Assembly: GCF_000020145.1 (NCBI RefSeq)
Contig: NC_010644.1
Location: 124,001 to 188,000, forward strand
Length of the DNA: 64,000 bases
From: Elusimicrobium minutum Pei191
GTDB taxonomy: Bacteria; Elusimicrobiota; Elusimicrobia; Elusimicrobiales; Elusimicrobiaceae
Direction of reading: 5' to 3'
Every line of letters starts with the position of its first letter. The stretch's first letter is position 1. The notes under the pieces were generated by a model. That model was given only the letters and a program-made list of their open reading frames with translations, had not been told where the DNA came from and made no database searches. Below are positions 1 to 8,892 of this stretch, one piece after another. The position numbers were made by a program, and so were the translations under genes.

Positions 1-267
1 GATAAAAATGAAAGGAATTTAATTAAACTTTCAAAAAATTATAAGTTTGCCCATATTGAACAAATTACCGGCGCTATAGCCAGAAGAATTATTTGTAACG
101 TTAAAAAAGGCGACGAATTAACCATAGGGCAGCTTGTCGGGCATATAAGGTTTGGCTCGCAGGTCGCGGTATATTTGCCGAAAGACGCTGTAAGAGTGTT
201 GGTTAAAGAAGGACAAAAAGTTGAAGGCGGCGTTACTGTTTTAGGCCTTTGGCACCAGGCTCCGTAA
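1..267 (+). CDS. psd: Phosphatidylserine decarboxylase, C-terminal fragment
   Basis: The frame is open from the window edge for 88 codons to a TAA stop; the N-terminus lies outside. The fragment has the proenzyme processing region of the short Psd class: FGS at fragment residues 51-53, where serine becomes the pyruvoyl group, followed by a YLP stretch and an EGQKVEGG turn near the C-terminus. The enzyme decarboxylates phosphatidylserine to phosphatidylethanolamine at the inner membrane. The next gene makes phosphatidylserine, so the two adjacent genes supply consecutive steps. The family call rests on the C-terminal motif and the neighbour. Confidence 0.85.
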   Translation, partial: DKNERNLIKLSKNYKFAHIEQITGAIARRIICNVKKGDELTIGQLVGHIRFGSQVAVYLPKDAVRVLVKEGQKVEGGVTVLGLWHQAP

Positions 268-287
268 TTTTAGAGAACTTTGTTTTA

Positions 288-319
288 TTGCCGCCAAAAA
301 ACAACTTTTTTGGCGGCAA
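288..319 (+). terminator. Perfect 14-bp hairpin between psd and pssA
   Basis: TTGCCGCCAAAAAA pairs exactly with its complement across the 4-base loop CAAC. The A-run and T-run lie inside the stem, and no long U-tract follows. It sits after the psd stop and before the pssA ribosome binding site, so it could be a partial terminator or attenuator within the operon. It also argues against an upstream pssA start at 280, which would translate through the hairpin. Confidence 0.65.
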
Positions 320-339
320 AATATTTTAAGGCGGAAAAT

Positions 340-1119
340 ATGGAAAAGAAAAAGACTTTTGACGTAATTAAACATAAGGGGGCTATGGCTGTTCCGTCCC
401 TTTTTACAATAGGTAATTTGGCTTGCGGCTTTTTCTCTATTTTGTCCTCATTCGGCGGCAATTTTTACAGAGCCGGCTGGCTTATTTTTTTAGGAATGGT
501 TTTAGACGCTTTTGACGGAAGAGTGGCAAGGATGCTTCACGCCGAAAGCGAATTTGGCGTGGAAATGGATTCTTTGGCGGATATTATTTCCTTCTGCGCG
601 GCGCCCGCTTTCCTTATTTATAATATGACGCTTAAAGATTACGGCGGAATAGGCACCTGCATTGCTTTTATATTTCTTTTGTGCGGAGCTTTAAGGCTTG
701 CTAAGTTTAACGCTATGGCGCACGCGGGAACAGGTTCTAAAAAACATTTTTCGGGACTGCCAACCCCAGCGGCCGCCGCTATAATCGCCGCTTTTGCGGT
801 TTCTTATATGGTATTTTTAGATTTGGGAAAAGGGCAGAATATTCCGTTTTTAAACATGATTCTTCCGTATATTTATAATTTTATGGCGTTGATAGTTATA
901 GCGCTGTCTGTTTTGATGGTTTCAAATATACCTTACGCCGCTTTTAAAGATAAAAAAGAAAGAAAGAAGCGAGGCGTCGGTTTTATAATATTTATAGCCT
1001 TGCTTGTTTTCTTTACTTTTAAATATCCTCAAAATGTTATTTTTATTGTTTTCAGTTTGTATGTTTTTATGGGGATTTTTGCTCTTTTATTTAAAGCTTT
1101 TAAAAATTTAAAAGACTAA
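340..1119 (+). CDS. pssA: CDP-diacylglycerol--serine O-phosphatidyltransferase
   Basis: Transfers a phosphatidyl group from CDP-diacylglycerol to serine, feeding the adjacent decarboxylase. The CDP-alcohol phosphatidyltransferase signature is complete: D56, D59-G60, A63-R64, G73, D77 and D81 fit DGxxARx8GxxxDxxxD. The rest is a hydrophobic multi-span membrane protein of 259 residues. I chose the ATG at 340 because AAGGCGG lies just upstream and because the 20 extra residues of the longer frame would be encoded by a hairpin. Subtype II (membrane-embedded) pssA is the best fit. A phosphatidylglycerophosphate synthase is less likely given the psd neighbour. Confidence 0.88.
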   Translation: MEKKKTFDVIKHKGAMAVPSLFTIGNLACGFFSILSSFGGNFYRAGWLIFLGMVLDAFDGRVARMLHAESEFGVEMDSLADIISFCAAPAFLIYNMTLKDYGGIGTCIAFIFLLCGALRLAKFNAMAHAGTGSKKHFSGLPTPAAAAIIAAFAVSYMVFLDLGKGQNIPFLNMILPYIYNFMALIVIALSVLMVSNIPYAAFKDKKERKKRGVGFIIFIALLVFFTFKYPQNVIFIVFSLYVFMGIFALLFKAFKNLKD

Positions 1120-1141
1120 AATAATAAAATTTACAATGAAG

Positions 1142-1171
1142 AAAAACCCCGGGTTTTTACCCGGGGTTTTT
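1142..1171. terminator. Bidirectional intrinsic terminator
   Basis: A 12-bp perfect stem, AAAAACCCCGGG against CCCGGGGTTTTT, with a TTTTTA loop. The flanking A and T runs let it end transcription from both pssA (plus) and the convergent phosphatase gene (minus). Confidence 0.9.
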
Positions 1172-1176
1172 AAATC

Positions 1177-1953
1177 TTAAGACACGGTATAAACTTCAAT
1201 ATTTTTTTCATGTATTTTTAAATATTGTATCGAGCGGTGCAGGCCTATATCAGTAGCGATAATATTTTTATCGGGGTTTACCACAACCTCATCAACCATT
1301 GTGTGTCCCACAACCTGGCGTACCGGGCTTCTGGGAAAAGAAAGGTACAAATCCTCCAAGTCTTCCCAAAATATACCGCCGTATTTATCTCTTCCTCCGC
1401 GGGAAATGCTTATGTTAAATATGGGATGTTTAAAAAAAGAGTGTTTAACGCAGTTTGTAAAAATATTGTTTATTAAAGAAGCTACTTTGGCTTCCGTAAG
1501 CGAACCAAGTTGCATTTTTAATATATTAAGAAGCTTGTCGCACGCGCCGGCATGTGTAAATAAAAGGCCGCGCTGGTGGTATGCGGCTTTGTATTTGCCG
1601 CTGTAAATACCTTCAATAAGTTTTTTCTGGTATTTTTGGGCCGTTTCTTTAGACATTTCTGATATAAAAAAATTGCCCATTATAATTTCAAGTTCGTGAT
1701 TTCCGATAAGCCTTACAAATTCGCCGCCGGCCTCAGAAGCTTGTTTTTGCAGTTTGTCCGCCAATAAGTCAGTTTTTTCGGACTGCGGGCCGCGGTCAAT
1801 CAAATCGCCCATTTGCACGAATATGCTGTTGCCGCCTTTCCAGTTTAATTTGCTGTCCGCAAGTTCGGCCGCCTGGAGCATTATGGTAAACTCATCATAA
1901 TGTCCGTGAACGTCACCTAGAACAAAAACGTCTTTTTTGGGGGGAGTTGTCAT
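1177..1953 (-). CDS. PPP-family metallophosphoesterase
   Basis: A 258-residue calcineurin-like phosphatase. The PPP-family metal-binding motifs appear in order: GDVHGH near the N-terminus, GDLIDRG, GNHE, and a late VGHT. These ligands bind two metal ions and activate water for phosphoester hydrolysis. Bacterial relatives include protein Ser/Thr phosphatases and symmetrical Ap4A hydrolases; the sequence does not separate these. There is no signal peptide, so it is probably cytoplasmic. It is divergent from tetR and converges on pssA across a shared terminator, so it is probably a single-gene unit. A purine-rich AAGAG stretch precedes its ATG. Confidence 0.8.
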   Translation of the reverse strand: MTTPPKKDVFVLGDVHGHYDEFTIMLQAAELADSKLNWKGGNSIFVQMGDLIDRGPQSEKTDLLADKLQKQASEAGGEFVRLIGNHELEIIMGNFFISEMSKETAQKYQKKLIEGIYSGKYKAAYHQRGLLFTHAGACDKLLNILKMQLGSLTEAKVASLINNIFTNCVKHSFFKHPIFNISISRGGRDKYGGIFWEDLEDLYLSFPRSPVRQVVGHTMVDEVVVNPDKNIIATDIGLHRSIQYLKIHEKNIEVYTVS

Positions 1954-2017
1954 AACATACTCTTTTTAATTTTACTAGAAATAGATTAGCATATTTTAAA
2001 ACCAAGAAAAATAGAGG

Positions 2018-2068
2018 TTGCCACGGAAGTGTTGTTTTGTTATAATATACTTACCGACCGGTAGGTAA
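2018..2068 (+). promoter_or_regulatory. Promoter and TetR-type operator of the efflux operon
   Basis: TTGCCA (2018-2023) is followed after exactly 17 bases by TATAAT (2041-2046), a near-consensus sigma-70-type promoter. TTACCGACCGGTAGGTAA (2051-2068) is an 18-base palindrome with one mismatched pair, lying at the expected transcription start and 5 bases before the tetR ATG. Bound repressor there would block initiation. The ACCGACCGGT core resembles operators of other TetR-family repressors (from memory). Autoregulation is inferred from position. Confidence 0.85.
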
Positions 2069-2073
2069 AAGTT

Positions 2074-2679
2074 ATGACAAAAAAAATTTCTAAAGAAAAG
2101 AAAATGCGAACACGCATAATAAAAAAAGCCTATGATCTTATGAGTAAAAAAGGTATCGACCAGGTGTCAATGCGCGAAATTGCCGAACATATAGGCGTTA
2201 CAAAACCTGTTCTGTATTATTACTTTGAAGATAAGGACGATTTGTGTAAAGAAATCATTCGTGAAAGCATGTGTATGTTTCACAAAAACATAGAAGACGC
2301 TTACAAAAGCGGCGCAACGCTTGAAAAACTTGTTGAACTCGCATTGAGAAGCCAAATAGAATTTTTTGAAAAAAATCCTAAGATGCAAACCTTTATTTTA
2401 CATATAATAAGTTACATAATGAAAGGCGGTAAACGCGGAAAATCTTTTATGGAAAGCGAAAACAAAAAGAAAGAGGTTTTCGAAAGTTTAATAGAAGCCG
2501 CCATAAAAAAAGGAGAACTCCCCGCAAAAGCCGTCAAAGATTTTTGTGCTCTTATGGGTGCGCAAACATCGCATATTGTTTTAAATTTTAAAAATCCGGA
2601 TTATGTTTTTGACAAAGAGTATCCGTCCAAAATTACAAAAATAATATTTTTGGGGCTGAAAGAGTATTATAAGGAATAA
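2074..2679 (+). CDS. TetR/AcrR-family transcriptional repressor
   Basis: A 201-residue protein with the family's N-terminal helix-turn-helix: a helix around IIKKAYDLMSKKGID, then SMREIAEHIGVTKPVLYYYF, the recognition region. The rest is an all-helical ligand-binding and dimer domain without family-wide motifs. It is the first gene of an operon ending in an RND pump (3 bases to the next gene), the usual setting for a repressor that senses pump substrates. A palindrome just upstream is its likely operator. The start at 2074 follows a weak AGG-rich stretch; M11 is an alternative start. The ligand is unknown. Confidence 0.9.
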   Translation: MTKKISKEKKMRTRIIKKAYDLMSKKGIDQVSMREIAEHIGVTKPVLYYYFEDKDDLCKEIIRESMCMFHKNIEDAYKSGATLEKLVELALRSQIEFFEKNPKMQTFILHIISYIMKGGKRGKSFMESENKKKEVFESLIEAAIKKGELPAKAVKDFCALMGAQTSHIVLNFKNPDYVFDKEYPSKITKIIFLGLKEYYKE

Positions 2680-2682
2680 AAG

Positions 2683-4029
2683 ATGAAGAAAGCATTATTA
2701 ATAGTAACTATTATTTGCAGTTCAATGTCTAGCTATACTTCTGAATATAGTAAACTGTTTGTCAGTACCAATACAGAAGGACGCACAATTACTATAGAAG
2801 AAGCCGTGGCCGAAGCTCTTAACAGAAATATCTCTGTTAAAAACGCCATGATTACGCGAGACATATATAATTCGCAGGTTACCCAGTTCAGGTCATATAT
2901 GTTGCCGAAGGTTTCGGTAAGCGGTACTTATACACGCAATTTGGAAAAACCGGCGTTTATTGTGTCTGGGCAAAAGATGGAGGTAGGGGAAAACAATACC
3001 TTTACCGGAGGCGTTGACGCCGAATGGGTTTTATGGAGCGGCGGCAGAGTAAGATCTAACGTCAAATCCGCAAAAATAAACGCGGATATCGGCGAATATA
3101 ATTTAAGGTCGGTAAAAGACCAAATAGAAAAAACAGTAATTGAAATGTGTTACTCAATAATACTTTCAAGCGCTGTTACTAAAGTACAACAAGGGCAGCT
3201 TGATATCGCCACGCAGAATTTGCATGAAATGAAGCTTAAATACCAAAAGGGTTTATCAAGCAATTTAGACTTGCTGGCGCAAGAAGTAAGCGTAGCAAAT
3301 ATTAAACCTTTGGTTATAGCAGCTAAAAACGATTTTGAATTGGGCAATCTTTATTTAAGGCAGCTTTTAAATATGGATCCTGAAGAGGACCTTACTCTAA
3401 CGTGGAATATTTGGGACGTGAGGATTCCCGAAGTTAAAAAATTAGAGGAGCTGTATGATCTTGCTGCGGAATACAGGTCTGATTTAATAATATCAAGGCT
3501 TCGCGTTAAAACAGCGCAACAGCAGGTAAAATCGGCCCGTTCGGAACATTTTCCGCAATTAGCCGCTTTCGCTAATAAATATTATAACGCACAGACCGAG
3601 AATGGCTTTCCGCAACACTCCAATGATTACTATTGGACATCATCCGTGGGGCTTAGGATAAGCATGTCCATTTTTGAAGGATTTAGAATTAATTCGGCCG
3701 TAAAACAAAAGCAGCTCGGGCTTGAACAGGCTGAAGCGGATTATGAAGATCTTCAAAAATCAGTGCGCATCGCCATTAAAGCCGCGTGGTTAAGACTGGG
3801 CGAAGCTAAAGAGAGAATGTTAACAGTGGAAAGAGTTATTGAACAATCCCAACAGAATGTTGAGTCTATGAAAAAACGTTATCGCGCGGGTTTGGCCAGC
3901 AGACTTGAGCTTGATGACTCCGTTGTAGCGCTTACGAACGCGCAGTTGCAATATGCCCAAGCCGTGTATGACGGGTTTACTGCTTTAGCGGATTTGAAAT
4001 TTACAGTAGGTTATGAGGTGAGAAAATAA
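2683..4029 (+). CDS. TolC-family outer-membrane efflux channel
   Basis: 448 residues with a short hydrophobic N-terminus that looks like a secretion signal, then the long paired-helix repeats of the outer membrane efflux protein fold. An early ITIEEAVAEALNRN helix is typical of the first repeat, and a similar arrangement recurs in the second half (residues about 270-440). It would form the trimeric outer-membrane and periplasmic duct for the pump encoded downstream. It lies 3 bases after tetR and 2 bases before the adaptor gene, so it is in the same transcript. Confidence 0.88.
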   Translation: MKKALLIVTIICSSMSSYTSEYSKLFVSTNTEGRTITIEEAVAEALNRNISVKNAMITRDIYNSQVTQFRSYMLPKVSVSGTYTRNLEKPAFIVSGQKMEVGENNTFTGGVDAEWVLWSGGRVRSNVKSAKINADIGEYNLRSVKDQIEKTVIEMCYSIILSSAVTKVQQGQLDIATQNLHEMKLKYQKGLSSNLDLLAQEVSVANIKPLVIAAKNDFELGNLYLRQLLNMDPEEDLTLTWNIWDVRIPEVKKLEELYDLAAEYRSDLIISRLRVKTAQQQVKSARSEHFPQLAAFANKYYNAQTENGFPQHSNDYYWTSSVGLRISMSIFEGFRINSAVKQKQLGLEQAEADYEDLQKSVRIAIKAAWLRLGEAKERMLTVERVIEQSQQNVESMKKRYRAGLASRLELDDSVVALTNAQLQYAQAVYDGFTALADLKFTVGYEVRK

Positions 4030-4031
4030 TT

Positions 4032-4919
4032 ATGAGCAAATGGAAAATAATAATATCCGTTATAATTTTAGCGGTTGCGGGGTTTTTCTTTTTTGGAAAA
4101 GATAAAAATAAAATATTTGAGCAAATCGAAAAGGACAGATTTTCGGTAAAACTGGAAACGGTAGAAAAGAGAAATTTAAAGAACGAACTTCTGCTTTCCG
4201 GCAGCATTAAAGCGTTGGAAGAGGCTACGCTTTTTCCGCGCAGCGAAGGCAAACTTTTAAAAAATGTTTTAAAAGAAGGCCAAAATGTTAAAAAAGGGCA
4301 AACGGTATCTTTAATTGAGCGTGACGAGGTCGGCGCGGTTTATGAACCGGTTGTTGTCCCCTCAACCATTACGGGCATAGTAGGTAAAATATATTTAGAT
4401 CCGGGTGCTAACGTTACGCGCAACACCGCCATAGCTTTTGTTGTCAATCAAAGCCAGGTAAGGCTTATTTTAGATGTGCCCGAAAGATACATAGGAAATA
4501 TTTTTAAAGGCCAGGCGGCCAGCTTTACGGTTGAAGGTTTTCCCGGTAAAACATTTATGGGTAAAGTGAATGTTATAAGCCCGGTAGTGGATACTGCAAG
4601 CAGAAGCGTAACTATTGAGATTCTTGCAGATAATGAACAGGGGCTTTTAAAATCCGGCATGTTTGCAAAAGCGGACTTGGTGCTTGGCGAAAAGAAAAAC
4701 GCTGTTTCCGTTCTTTCCTCCAATATTTTTACAGATGAGGACGGCGTTTCAAAATATGTTTTGGTTCCCGAAGGAGAACTTGCTAAAAGACGCAATGTCA
4801 CGCTTGGTTTTGTAAACGGCGGTTATTCCGAAATCCGCAGCGGGCTTCAGGAAGGCGAACAGATTATTAGGTTTACGTTCGGTATTAAAGACGGAAGCAA
4901 AATTTCAATAGAAAAATAG
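4032..4919 (+). CDS. RND efflux periplasmic adaptor (membrane fusion protein)
   Basis: 295 residues: an N-terminal membrane anchor (about residues 5-22, ending in a charged DKNK stretch), a lipoyl/hairpin section with the EGQNVKKGQTV pattern, a beta-barrel domain, and a C-terminal membrane-proximal domain with GLQEGEQII. It bridges the inner-membrane pump and the TolC-like channel. The protein is short for the family, with a reduced alpha-hairpin. Its ATG follows a GAGGTGAG site inside the end of the channel gene, so the two are probably translationally coupled. The substrate is unknown. Confidence 0.88.
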   Translation: MSKWKIIISVIILAVAGFFFFGKDKNKIFEQIEKDRFSVKLETVEKRNLKNELLLSGSIKALEEATLFPRSEGKLLKNVLKEGQNVKKGQTVSLIERDEVGAVYEPVVVPSTITGIVGKIYLDPGANVTRNTAIAFVVNQSQVRLILDVPERYIGNIFKGQAASFTVEGFPGKTFMGKVNVISPVVDTASRSVTIEILADNEQGLLKSGMFAKADLVLGEKKNAVSVLSSNIFTDEDGVSKYVLVPEGELAKRRNVTLGFVNGGYSEIRSGLQEGEQIIRFTFGIKDGSKISIEK

Positions 4920-4927
4920 GTCTAATT

Positions 4928-7900
4928 ATGTCAGATAACAATAAAGAAAACGTAGGGGGGGAAGTACCCCAAACAGGAGCGACGGTCGCTTCGTTCTTCA
5001 TCAAAAGACCTGTTACTACGGCAATGTTGTCAATTGCCCTTTTGGTATTAGGTGTCATAGGTTTTAAAAGTATGGGTATTGATATGTACCCTAACGTGGA
5101 ATTGCCGTATGTTGCCATTCAAACTGTTCTTCCCGGCGCGAGTCCGGAGGAAGTTGAAACTTCTATTACAAAAATAATAGAAGAAAGCGTTAATACCGTT
5201 TCTGGTATAGACGAAATCAATTCATACAGTTTAGACGGCCTTTCTATCACTGTTATAGCCTTCGAGCTTGAAAAGGACGGAGACGTCGCCGCCCAGGAAG
5301 TGCGTGATAAAGTTAACCAGATTCAGGCTAATCTGCCTGAAGGTACGGAAGCGCCTGTTATTTCCAAATTTGACCTAAGTTCTTTGCCTGTTCTTACAAT
5401 AGCAATTTCCGGCGAGAGAGATGTTATTGAACTTACCGAAATGAGCAAAAAACTTGTTAAAGAAAGCATTGAAAGTATAAGCGGCGTAGGTTCGGTTAAT
5501 ATAGTAGGCGGCAGAAAAAGAGAAATACATGTAGAGGTAAACCCTTTTAAACTTTATTCTTTGGGTATTCCGATAAGTGAAGTTAAAGGCGCTTTACAGG
5601 AACAAAACGTTGAAATCCCGGGCGGACGCGTTGAGCAGCCTTCTAAAGAGTTTGACTTAAGAATATTGGGCCGTATTCCTACGGTGGCCGATTTCTTAAA
5701 TGTTTACATAGGAACCAGAAACGGACGTCCCATAAAAATATCCGATGTCGGCACGGTTATAGACAGCGGTGAATATGAAAGGCAGTCTACCTGGCTTAAT
5801 GAAAGAAGAACCATCTCTTTGGAAGTGCAAAAACAAAGCGGTACAAACACTTTGGCCGTTATTGAAGGCATTAAAGCAAGAATAGAGGAAATAAAACCTA
5901 TTTTACCGGAAGATTTTCAAATTACTTTCCTTATGGACCAGTCAGGCAACATCAGAGAATCTTTTTACAGCGTTATAGAACATTTGATTTTGGGCGGCTT
6001 GCTTGCGGCTTTTGTTGTATTTGTTTTTATGGGCTCTTTGAAGTCAACTATTATATCTTCAATCGCCATACCTATATCTATTATAGGCTCATTTTTCTTT
6101 ATGTGGCAGTTTGGTTTTACGTTAAACAACATGACTCTTTTGGGTTTAACTGTAGCCGTGGGTATCGTTATTGACGACGCCATCGTTATGCTTGAAAATA
6201 TTTACAGGCATAAGGAAGAATACGGCAAAGGCGCCGTAAAGGCCGCGTTAGACGGCTCTAAAGAAATTACGGGTGCTATTATAGCCACAACCGCGTCAAT
6301 TGTTGTTATTTTCCTTCCGTTAGCTTTTATGAGCGGTATTGTGGGGAGATTTGTACGAAGCTACGGTATTACGGTAGCTGTTGCTATTACTCTTTCCGGT
6401 ATAGTGGCTTTAACGCTTACTCCAATGCTTTGCGCCAAGCTTCTTACCGGGGACGAAAAGAAAAGCAAAATTGAAGTTTATGTTACAAAAATTAACGGTT
6501 GGCTTGTAGCTAAATATTTGCCTATGCTTGAATGGGCTCTTAGAAACAGAAAGACAATGGTTTTGATTTCTGTGCTTCTTATGGTGTCAACAATTCCTAT
6601 GCTGGTAGGTTTAGAGCCGTTTATTAAAATAGTAAAACCTTCTTTTTCCGTAAATACGCAAAATATTGTGGTAAACACTATTTTTAAAGGCGTGGGTAAA
6701 GACTTTATCCCGCAAGATGACAGCGGTAAGATAAGAGCTACCATCAAGGCGCCGGTAGGCGTAAGTTATGAGGATTCTATGGCTATTTTTAACACTTTGG
6801 CCGATGATCTTAGACAACTTCCGTATATTAAAAATATGTTCGTTTCCGTTGGTGTGCCTGCTGACAGCATGATAGGCAGTTCACCCGTTAATGAAGGTTC
6901 AATTTTGTTGGAACTTGAAGACAGAAATACCAGGAACAAAATTACAACCTTTAAATATAGGGATGAAGTAAGGGAAATTATCGGCAAATATGACGGCTTA
7001 AGAACAATGGTTGTTATCGTTGCCGAGGGTCCTAGCAGCGGCCACGCGCAGATGCAGTATCTTATTTCGGGGCCGGATATTGAAATGCTTACAAAGTATT
7101 CAACCGCTATGGCGGATAAATTAAGAAAAGACCCCAGATTTATCGATGTTGACGTATCCTTCTCGTTGGCTAAACCGGAATACCGCGTTATTATAGACAG
7201 GGATAAAGCCCAAGACTTAGGGGTAAAAGTTCTTGATATCGCGTCCGCTTTAAGAACCATGGTCAGCGGCGAGGAAGATATTACCAAGTTTAAAGACGGC
7301 GACGAACTTTACGAAGTCCGCCTGCGAGTACAGGGTGAGTACAGGGCCAACGTGGCTACAGTATCGGCGTTATTGGTTCCTTCCAAGAATGAGCCGGTGC
7401 GTTTAGACAGTCTTGCCAAGATTGAGGAAGGCTTTGGCCCCACTCAGATTGACAGATATAACAGGCAGCGCCAGGTAACGGTTTCCGCCAACCCTACGGG
7501 CGGCATGGATATCGGTACCGGAAGTAAAGTTATGGAAGAAGTTTTCAGAAGTTTAAATCCTTCCGAAGAATACAATGGAAGAATAATAGGTATGGGTAAA
7601 GAAATGGGCAAAATGATGTCATCCTTTATCATGGCTTTTATTTTAGCCTTCTTGTTTAAATACATGATTTTGGCCTCTCAAATGGAAAGCTACACCCATC
7701 CTGTGGCGGTGCTTGTTTCGTTGCCGCTTACTTTGCCGTTTGCTTTAATATCGCTTATTGTAACCGGGCAAACTCTAAATATTTTCAGTTTGCTGGGCTT
7801 GTTTATGTTAATAGGCGTTGTAAGTAAAAATTCTATATTGCAGATAGACTATATCAATACACTGCGTTCCGAAGGGCTACACAGGCTTGACGCTATTTTG

Positions 7901-8149
7901 GAAGGTAACAAAGTGCGTTTAAGACCTATTTTGATGACTACAATTGCTCTTGTTATGGGCGTTGTTTCAATGGTGTTTGGTACCGGCTCGGGGGCGGTGC
8001 TGAGACGCAGTTTGGCCATCGTCGTTATAGGCGGGCAGACATTATCATTGCTTGTTACGCTTTTGATGACACCTGTCACTTATACTTTGCTTGACGATCT
8101 TGGCAGATGGATAGGAAATCTGTTTTATAAAGAACCAAAGAAGGATTAA
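4928..8149 (+). CDS. RND-family (HAE1/AcrB-type) multidrug efflux transporter
   Basis: 1073 residues, close to the usual AcrB length. The order is conserved: a short cytoplasmic N-terminus, TM1 after FFIKRPV, a large periplasmic domain, a TM bundle containing VAVGIVIDDAIVMLENIYR with the paired Asp of the proton relay, a second periplasmic domain and a final TM bundle. It exports substrates by proton antiport through the adaptor and channel encoded upstream. The IDDAIV motif places it in the hydrophobic/amphiphilic exporter group rather than the metal exporters. The first 20 or so residues are polar and Gly/Asn-rich. The operon ends at a strong hairpin right after the stop. Confidence 0.93.
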   Translation: MSDNNKENVGGEVPQTGATVASFFIKRPVTTAMLSIALLVLGVIGFKSMGIDMYPNVELPYVAIQTVLPGASPEEVETSITKIIEESVNTVSGIDEINSYSLDGLSITVIAFELEKDGDVAAQEVRDKVNQIQANLPEGTEAPVISKFDLSSLPVLTIAISGERDVIELTEMSKKLVKESIESISGVGSVNIVGGRKREIHVEVNPFKLYSLGIPISEVKGALQEQNVEIPGGRVEQPSKEFDLRILGRIPTVADFLNVYIGTRNGRPIKISDVGTVIDSGEYERQSTWLNERRTISLEVQKQSGTNTLAVIEGIKARIEEIKPILPEDFQITFLMDQSGNIRESFYSVIEHLILGGLLAAFVVFVFMGSLKSTIISSIAIPISIIGSFFFMWQFGFTLNNMTLLGLTVAVGIVIDDAIVMLENIYRHKEEYGKGAVKAALDGSKEITGAIIATTASIVVIFLPLAFMSGIVGRFVRSYGITVAVAITLSGIVALTLTPMLCAKLLTGDEKKSKIEVYVTKINGWLVAKYLPMLEWALRNRKTMVLISVLLMVSTIPMLVGLEPFIKIVKPSFSVNTQNIVVNTIFKGVGKDFIPQDDSGKIRATIKAPVGVSYEDSMAIFNTLADDLRQLPYIKNMFVSVGVPADSMIGSSPVNEGSILLELEDRNTRNKITTFKYRDEVREIIGKYDGLRTMVVIVAEGPSSGHAQMQYLISGPDIEMLTKYSTAMADKLRKDPRFIDVDVSFSLAKPEYRVIIDRDKAQDLGVKVLDIASALRTMVSGEEDITKFKDGDELYEVRLRVQGEYRANVATVSALLVPSKNEPVRLDSLAKIEEGFGPTQIDRYNRQRQVTVSANPTGGMDIGTGSKVMEEVFRSLNPSEEYNGRIIGMGKEMGKMMSSFIMAFILAFLFKYMILASQMESYTHPVAVLVSLPLTLPFALISLIVTGQTLNIFSLLGLFMLIGVVSKNSILQIDYINTLRSEGLHRLDAILEGNKVRLRPILMTTIALVMGVVSMVFGTGSGAVLRRSLAIVVIGGQTLSLLVTLLMTPVTYTLLDDLGRWIGNLFYKEPKKD

Positions 8150-8151
8150 AT

Positions 8152-8181
8152 AAAACCCCCGGTTAAAACCGGGGGTTTTTT
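8152..8181 (+). terminator. Intrinsic terminator after the RND gene
   Basis: AAAACCCCCGGTT pairs with AACCGGGGGTTTT across a very short A-rich loop and runs into TTTTTT. It ends the tetR-tolC-MFP-RND operon. Confidence 0.9.
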
Positions 8182-8183
8182 AT

Positions 8184-8283
8184 TTGTTTTTTTCACGGGC
8201 AAAGGGGTATAATATTTATATATCATTTTAATGATATATTTATTAAAATATATATTGACTATCCCTCTAAAAAATTCTTTAAT
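8184..8283 (+). promoter_or_regulatory. Two candidate promoters upstream of hpf
   Basis: P1: TTGTTT (8184-8189), 18-base spacer, TATAAT (8208-8213). P2: TTGACT (8255-8260), 17-base spacer, TTTAAT (8278-8283). Between them lies an AT-only inverted repeat with 8-base arms, TATATCAT (8219-8226) and ATGATATA (8231-8238). The pair would drive hpf and, by readthrough, the PTS operon. The palindrome could be a regulator site or just AT-rich sequence. Confidence 0.6.
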
Positions 8284-8341
8284 CAGAGGACGGGTCGCAA
8301 CTTTGTAAAAGGGTTTTATGCCCGCAATTAACGGAGGCAGT

Positions 8342-8878
8342 ATGGAAATACAAATTACAGCTAAAAATATTAAATTAACACCGGCAATAAAAGATTTTGC
8401 ACAGACAAGACTTGATAAGATGGAAAAATATGTTGACCAAGTCGTTTGGGCGCAGATTTTTTTATCAGTAGATAAAAAGATTAACCAAAAAGCGCAGATA
8501 ATCGTTCATGTCGGGAATAAAAATACAGTTGATGCCACTGCCATCGAAAGCGACCTTTATAAAGCTATAGACGCTGCCGCTTTTAAAGCGGAAGCCCAGC
8601 TTAAAAAAATTAAAGAAAAAACAAAATCCAGAAGAAGCAAAAAAGAAGAAATTGTTAATTTTATCGATCCTGTTATGTCCGTTCAAAACGATGTAAGATT
8701 TTCTGTAATCAAACAGGTTGAAGTAACTCCCATGAACCCGGAAGACGCCGTTTATGAAATGGAAAGACTTGGCTACACTTTTTGGATGTTTTTAGACGAA
8801 GACTCAAAGCAAATTAATATTATTTTTAAAAGGCTTGACAGCACATACGGCCTTATTAAACCGGTAAAAAAGAAATAA
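8342..8878 (+). CDS. hpf: Long-form ribosome hibernation promoting factor
   Basis: 178 residues with the S30AE/RaiA fold at the N-terminus (MEIQITAKNIKLTPAIKDFA) and a C-terminal dimerization domain (MNPEDAVYEMERLGYTFWMF through STYGLIKP). A Lys-rich linker separates the two. The two-domain long form pairs 70S ribosomes into 100S dimers in slow growth, using the C-terminal domain for dimerization. I chose the ATG at 8342 because GGAGG sits 4 bases before it; an ATG at 8318 in the same frame lacks a comparable site. The neighbours hprK and rapZ recall the hpf-ptsN-rapZ order of proteobacteria. Confidence 0.93.
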   Translation: MEIQITAKNIKLTPAIKDFAQTRLDKMEKYVDQVVWAQIFLSVDKKINQKAQIIVHVGNKNTVDATAIESDLYKAIDAAAFKAEAQLKKIKEKTKSRRSKKEEIVNFIDPVMSVQNDVRFSVIKQVEVTPMNPEDAVYEMERLGYTFWMFLDEDSKQINIIFKRLDSTYGLIKPVKKK

Positions 8879-8892
8879 CCTTTTGTACGGCG

